A DNA stretch of 64,000 nucleotides from Streptomyces calvus (GTDB taxonomy: Bacteria > Actinomycetota > Actinomycetes > Streptomycetales > Streptomycetaceae): positions 62,001 through 126,000 of the forward strand of contig NZ_VCNP01000044.1 in the NCBI RefSeq assembly GCF_006782915.1, given 5' to 3'. This document shows positions 63,226 to 64,000 of this stretch, piece by piece (positions within the stretch are counted from its first letter, which is position 1; each line of letters begins with the position of its first letter). The translations under genes were made by a program, and so were the position numbers. Below the pieces are notes generated by a model that was not told where the DNA came from, did not search any database, and was given only the letters and a program-made list of their open reading frames with translations.

Positions 63226-63570
63226 ATGGCCGCAGGAGGTTTCAGCAAGCTGCCGAACGGCACGGTGGTGGTGGCGCTCAACCTGCCCAGTCCCGCCGCC
63301 GACGCACCGGCCGGCGTCCGCGTCCTCGTCCACGCCCACAACCGGGCGCGCGCCCTGACCAGGCTGCGCAACCTGGGGCTGCGGTCGGTCTACCTGCGGG
63401 GCAACGCCGCCCCGCCGACCCCGGACGAGATCACCGCGGTGCTGCACCACCCCGACGGCCTGATATGGCGCACGGCCACCGACAACGCTGTCCTGGCGGG
63501 CGCGGACCTGGCGGTGGAGCTCTGGCACCCGATCCGGGCCCTGCTCAGACGGCCCGCGACACCCGCGTAG
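63226..63570 (+). CDS. Conserved hypothetical protein
   Basis: 114 residues, cytoplasmic, no signal peptide or helix pattern. The sequence (NGTVVVALNLPSPAADAPAG ... VLVHAHNRARALTRLRNLGL) looks conserved in actinobacteria, but I do not recognise a domain. A tandem repeat array lies just after it. Confidence 0.65.
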   Translation: MAAGGFSKLPNGTVVVALNLPSPAADAPAGVRVLVHAHNRARALTRLRNLGLRSVYLRGNAAPPTPDEITAVLHHPDGLIWRTATDNAVLAGADLAVELWHPIRALLRRPATPA

Positions 63571-63599
63571 AACACCGACCGCCGCCGGGCGGCCGGGCC

Positions 63600-63775
63600 G
63601 CCCCGTACGGCCACTGCACGACAGCACCCGTACGGGTCACAGCGCGAAGGGCCCCGTACGGGGTCACAGCACGGACGCGGGCCCCGTACGGGTCACTGGC
63701 CGACGGGCCTCGTACGGGTCACTCGCCGACGGGCCTCGCACGGGTCACGGCACGACGGCCCGTACGGGTCACTGC
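63600..63775. repeat. CCGTACGG-containing tandem repeats
   Basis: About seven units of 24-30 bases, each with the palindrome CCGTACGG (one reads CGCACG) followed by GTCAC. Between a plus-strand gene and the convergent nicotinamidase gene; units are uneven in length, so this is not a clean array. Confidence 0.85.
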
Positions 63776-64000
63776 ACGACGGGCTTGCCCGAGAGATGTA
63801 CGCCGGCCGCCCGCAGCTCCTCCAGCGCGCGTTCGGTGCTCTCCCGGGCCACTCCCGCGGTCAGATCGAGCAGCACCTGGGTGCGGAAGCCCTCGCGGGC
63901 GGCGTCCAGCGCGGTGGCGCGCACACAGTGGTCGGTGGCGATGCCCACCACGTCCACCTCGTCGATCTCCCGGGCCCGCAGCCAGTCGGCCAGGGACGTG
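63769..64000 (-). CDS. pncA: Nicotinamidase, 3' part
   Basis: Isochorismatase-family hydrolase that converts nicotinamide to nicotinate for NAD recycling. The 5' part lies beyond the window. The reading frame continues upstream of the first GTG as SLADWLRAREIDEVDVVGIA, so that GTG is internal. The catalytic Cys is in GIATDHCVRATALDAA. The C-terminus VHLSGKPVVQ is complete. Confidence 0.88.
   Translation of the reverse strand, partial: TSLADWLRAREIDEVDVVGIATDHCVRATALDAAREGFRTQVLLDLTAGVARESTERALEELRAAGVHLSGKPVVQ

Overview
The window is typical Streptomyces chromosome. It has very high GC, third positions almost all G or C, many GTG and TTG starts, and stop/start overlaps (TGATG, GTGA) inside operons. 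Gene order and products match, from memory and unchecked, the SCO2920-SCO2972 core region of S. coelicolor, so this is probably S. coelicolor or a relative. There is no integrase, transposase or phage gene. Most of the window is ordinary core genome. The unusual parts are small RNAs, repeat arrays and a few divergent proteins.

Region 1 (1-6.6 kb) is housekeeping: the end of prfB, a sortase-anchored surface protein, a small zinc-ribbon membrane protein, the division and cell-wall pair ftsE-ftsX, a C-terminal processing protease, smpB, and ssrA (tmRNA) with its terminator. Region 2 (6.6-11.1 kb) has a secreted esterase, a LacI regulator, an MFS exporter and a divergent LysR regulator. Region 3 (11.2-17.2 kb) is an exopolysaccharide operon: a matA-like membrane protein, the bifunctional deacetylase/glycosyltransferase MatB (PNAG-type polymer) and an acyltransferase, followed by a membrane protein. 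Region 4 (17.4-20.8 kb) carries narK and nnaR (nitrate/nitrite), then a CGNR zinc-finger regulator.

Region 5 (21-30 kb) has the ECF sigma factor sigU with its zinc anti-sigma factor, a HelD-type RNA-polymerase-associated helicase, a probable small RNA, NAD-malic enzyme, nucleoid protein HU, murA, a YqgE/DUF179 protein and a DUF3039 protein. Region 6 (30-35 kb) is a sugar ABC transporter with a GH20 hexosaminidase, preceded by a likely DasR site, so probably for N-acetylglucosamine oligomers. Region 7 (35.3-40.8 kb) is a three-subunit molybdenum hydroxylase. Its Fe-S subunit has a very long disordered extension, and its large subunit lacks the usual active-site glutamate. A 38-bp tandem repeat array follows.

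Region 8 (41.4-48.8 kb) has a duplicated SUKH-4-like protein, a secreted small protein, an atypical tRNA with a Cys anticodon, an MFS transporter, an SF2 helicase, an IclR regulator and a Lon-like membrane protease that lacks the usual PDZ domain. Region 9 (48.8-57.5 kb) is a four-gene osmoprotectant ABC transporter, an AsnC/Lrp regulator divergent from hppD (tyrosine catabolism), a TPR protein and a GlcD-type oxidase. Region 10 (57.6-64 kb) has two RDD membrane proteins, a small membrane protein, an immune-inhibitor-A metalloprotease, a small conserved protein and the 3' part of a nicotinamidase gene. Short tandem repeat arrays sit in several of the gaps.
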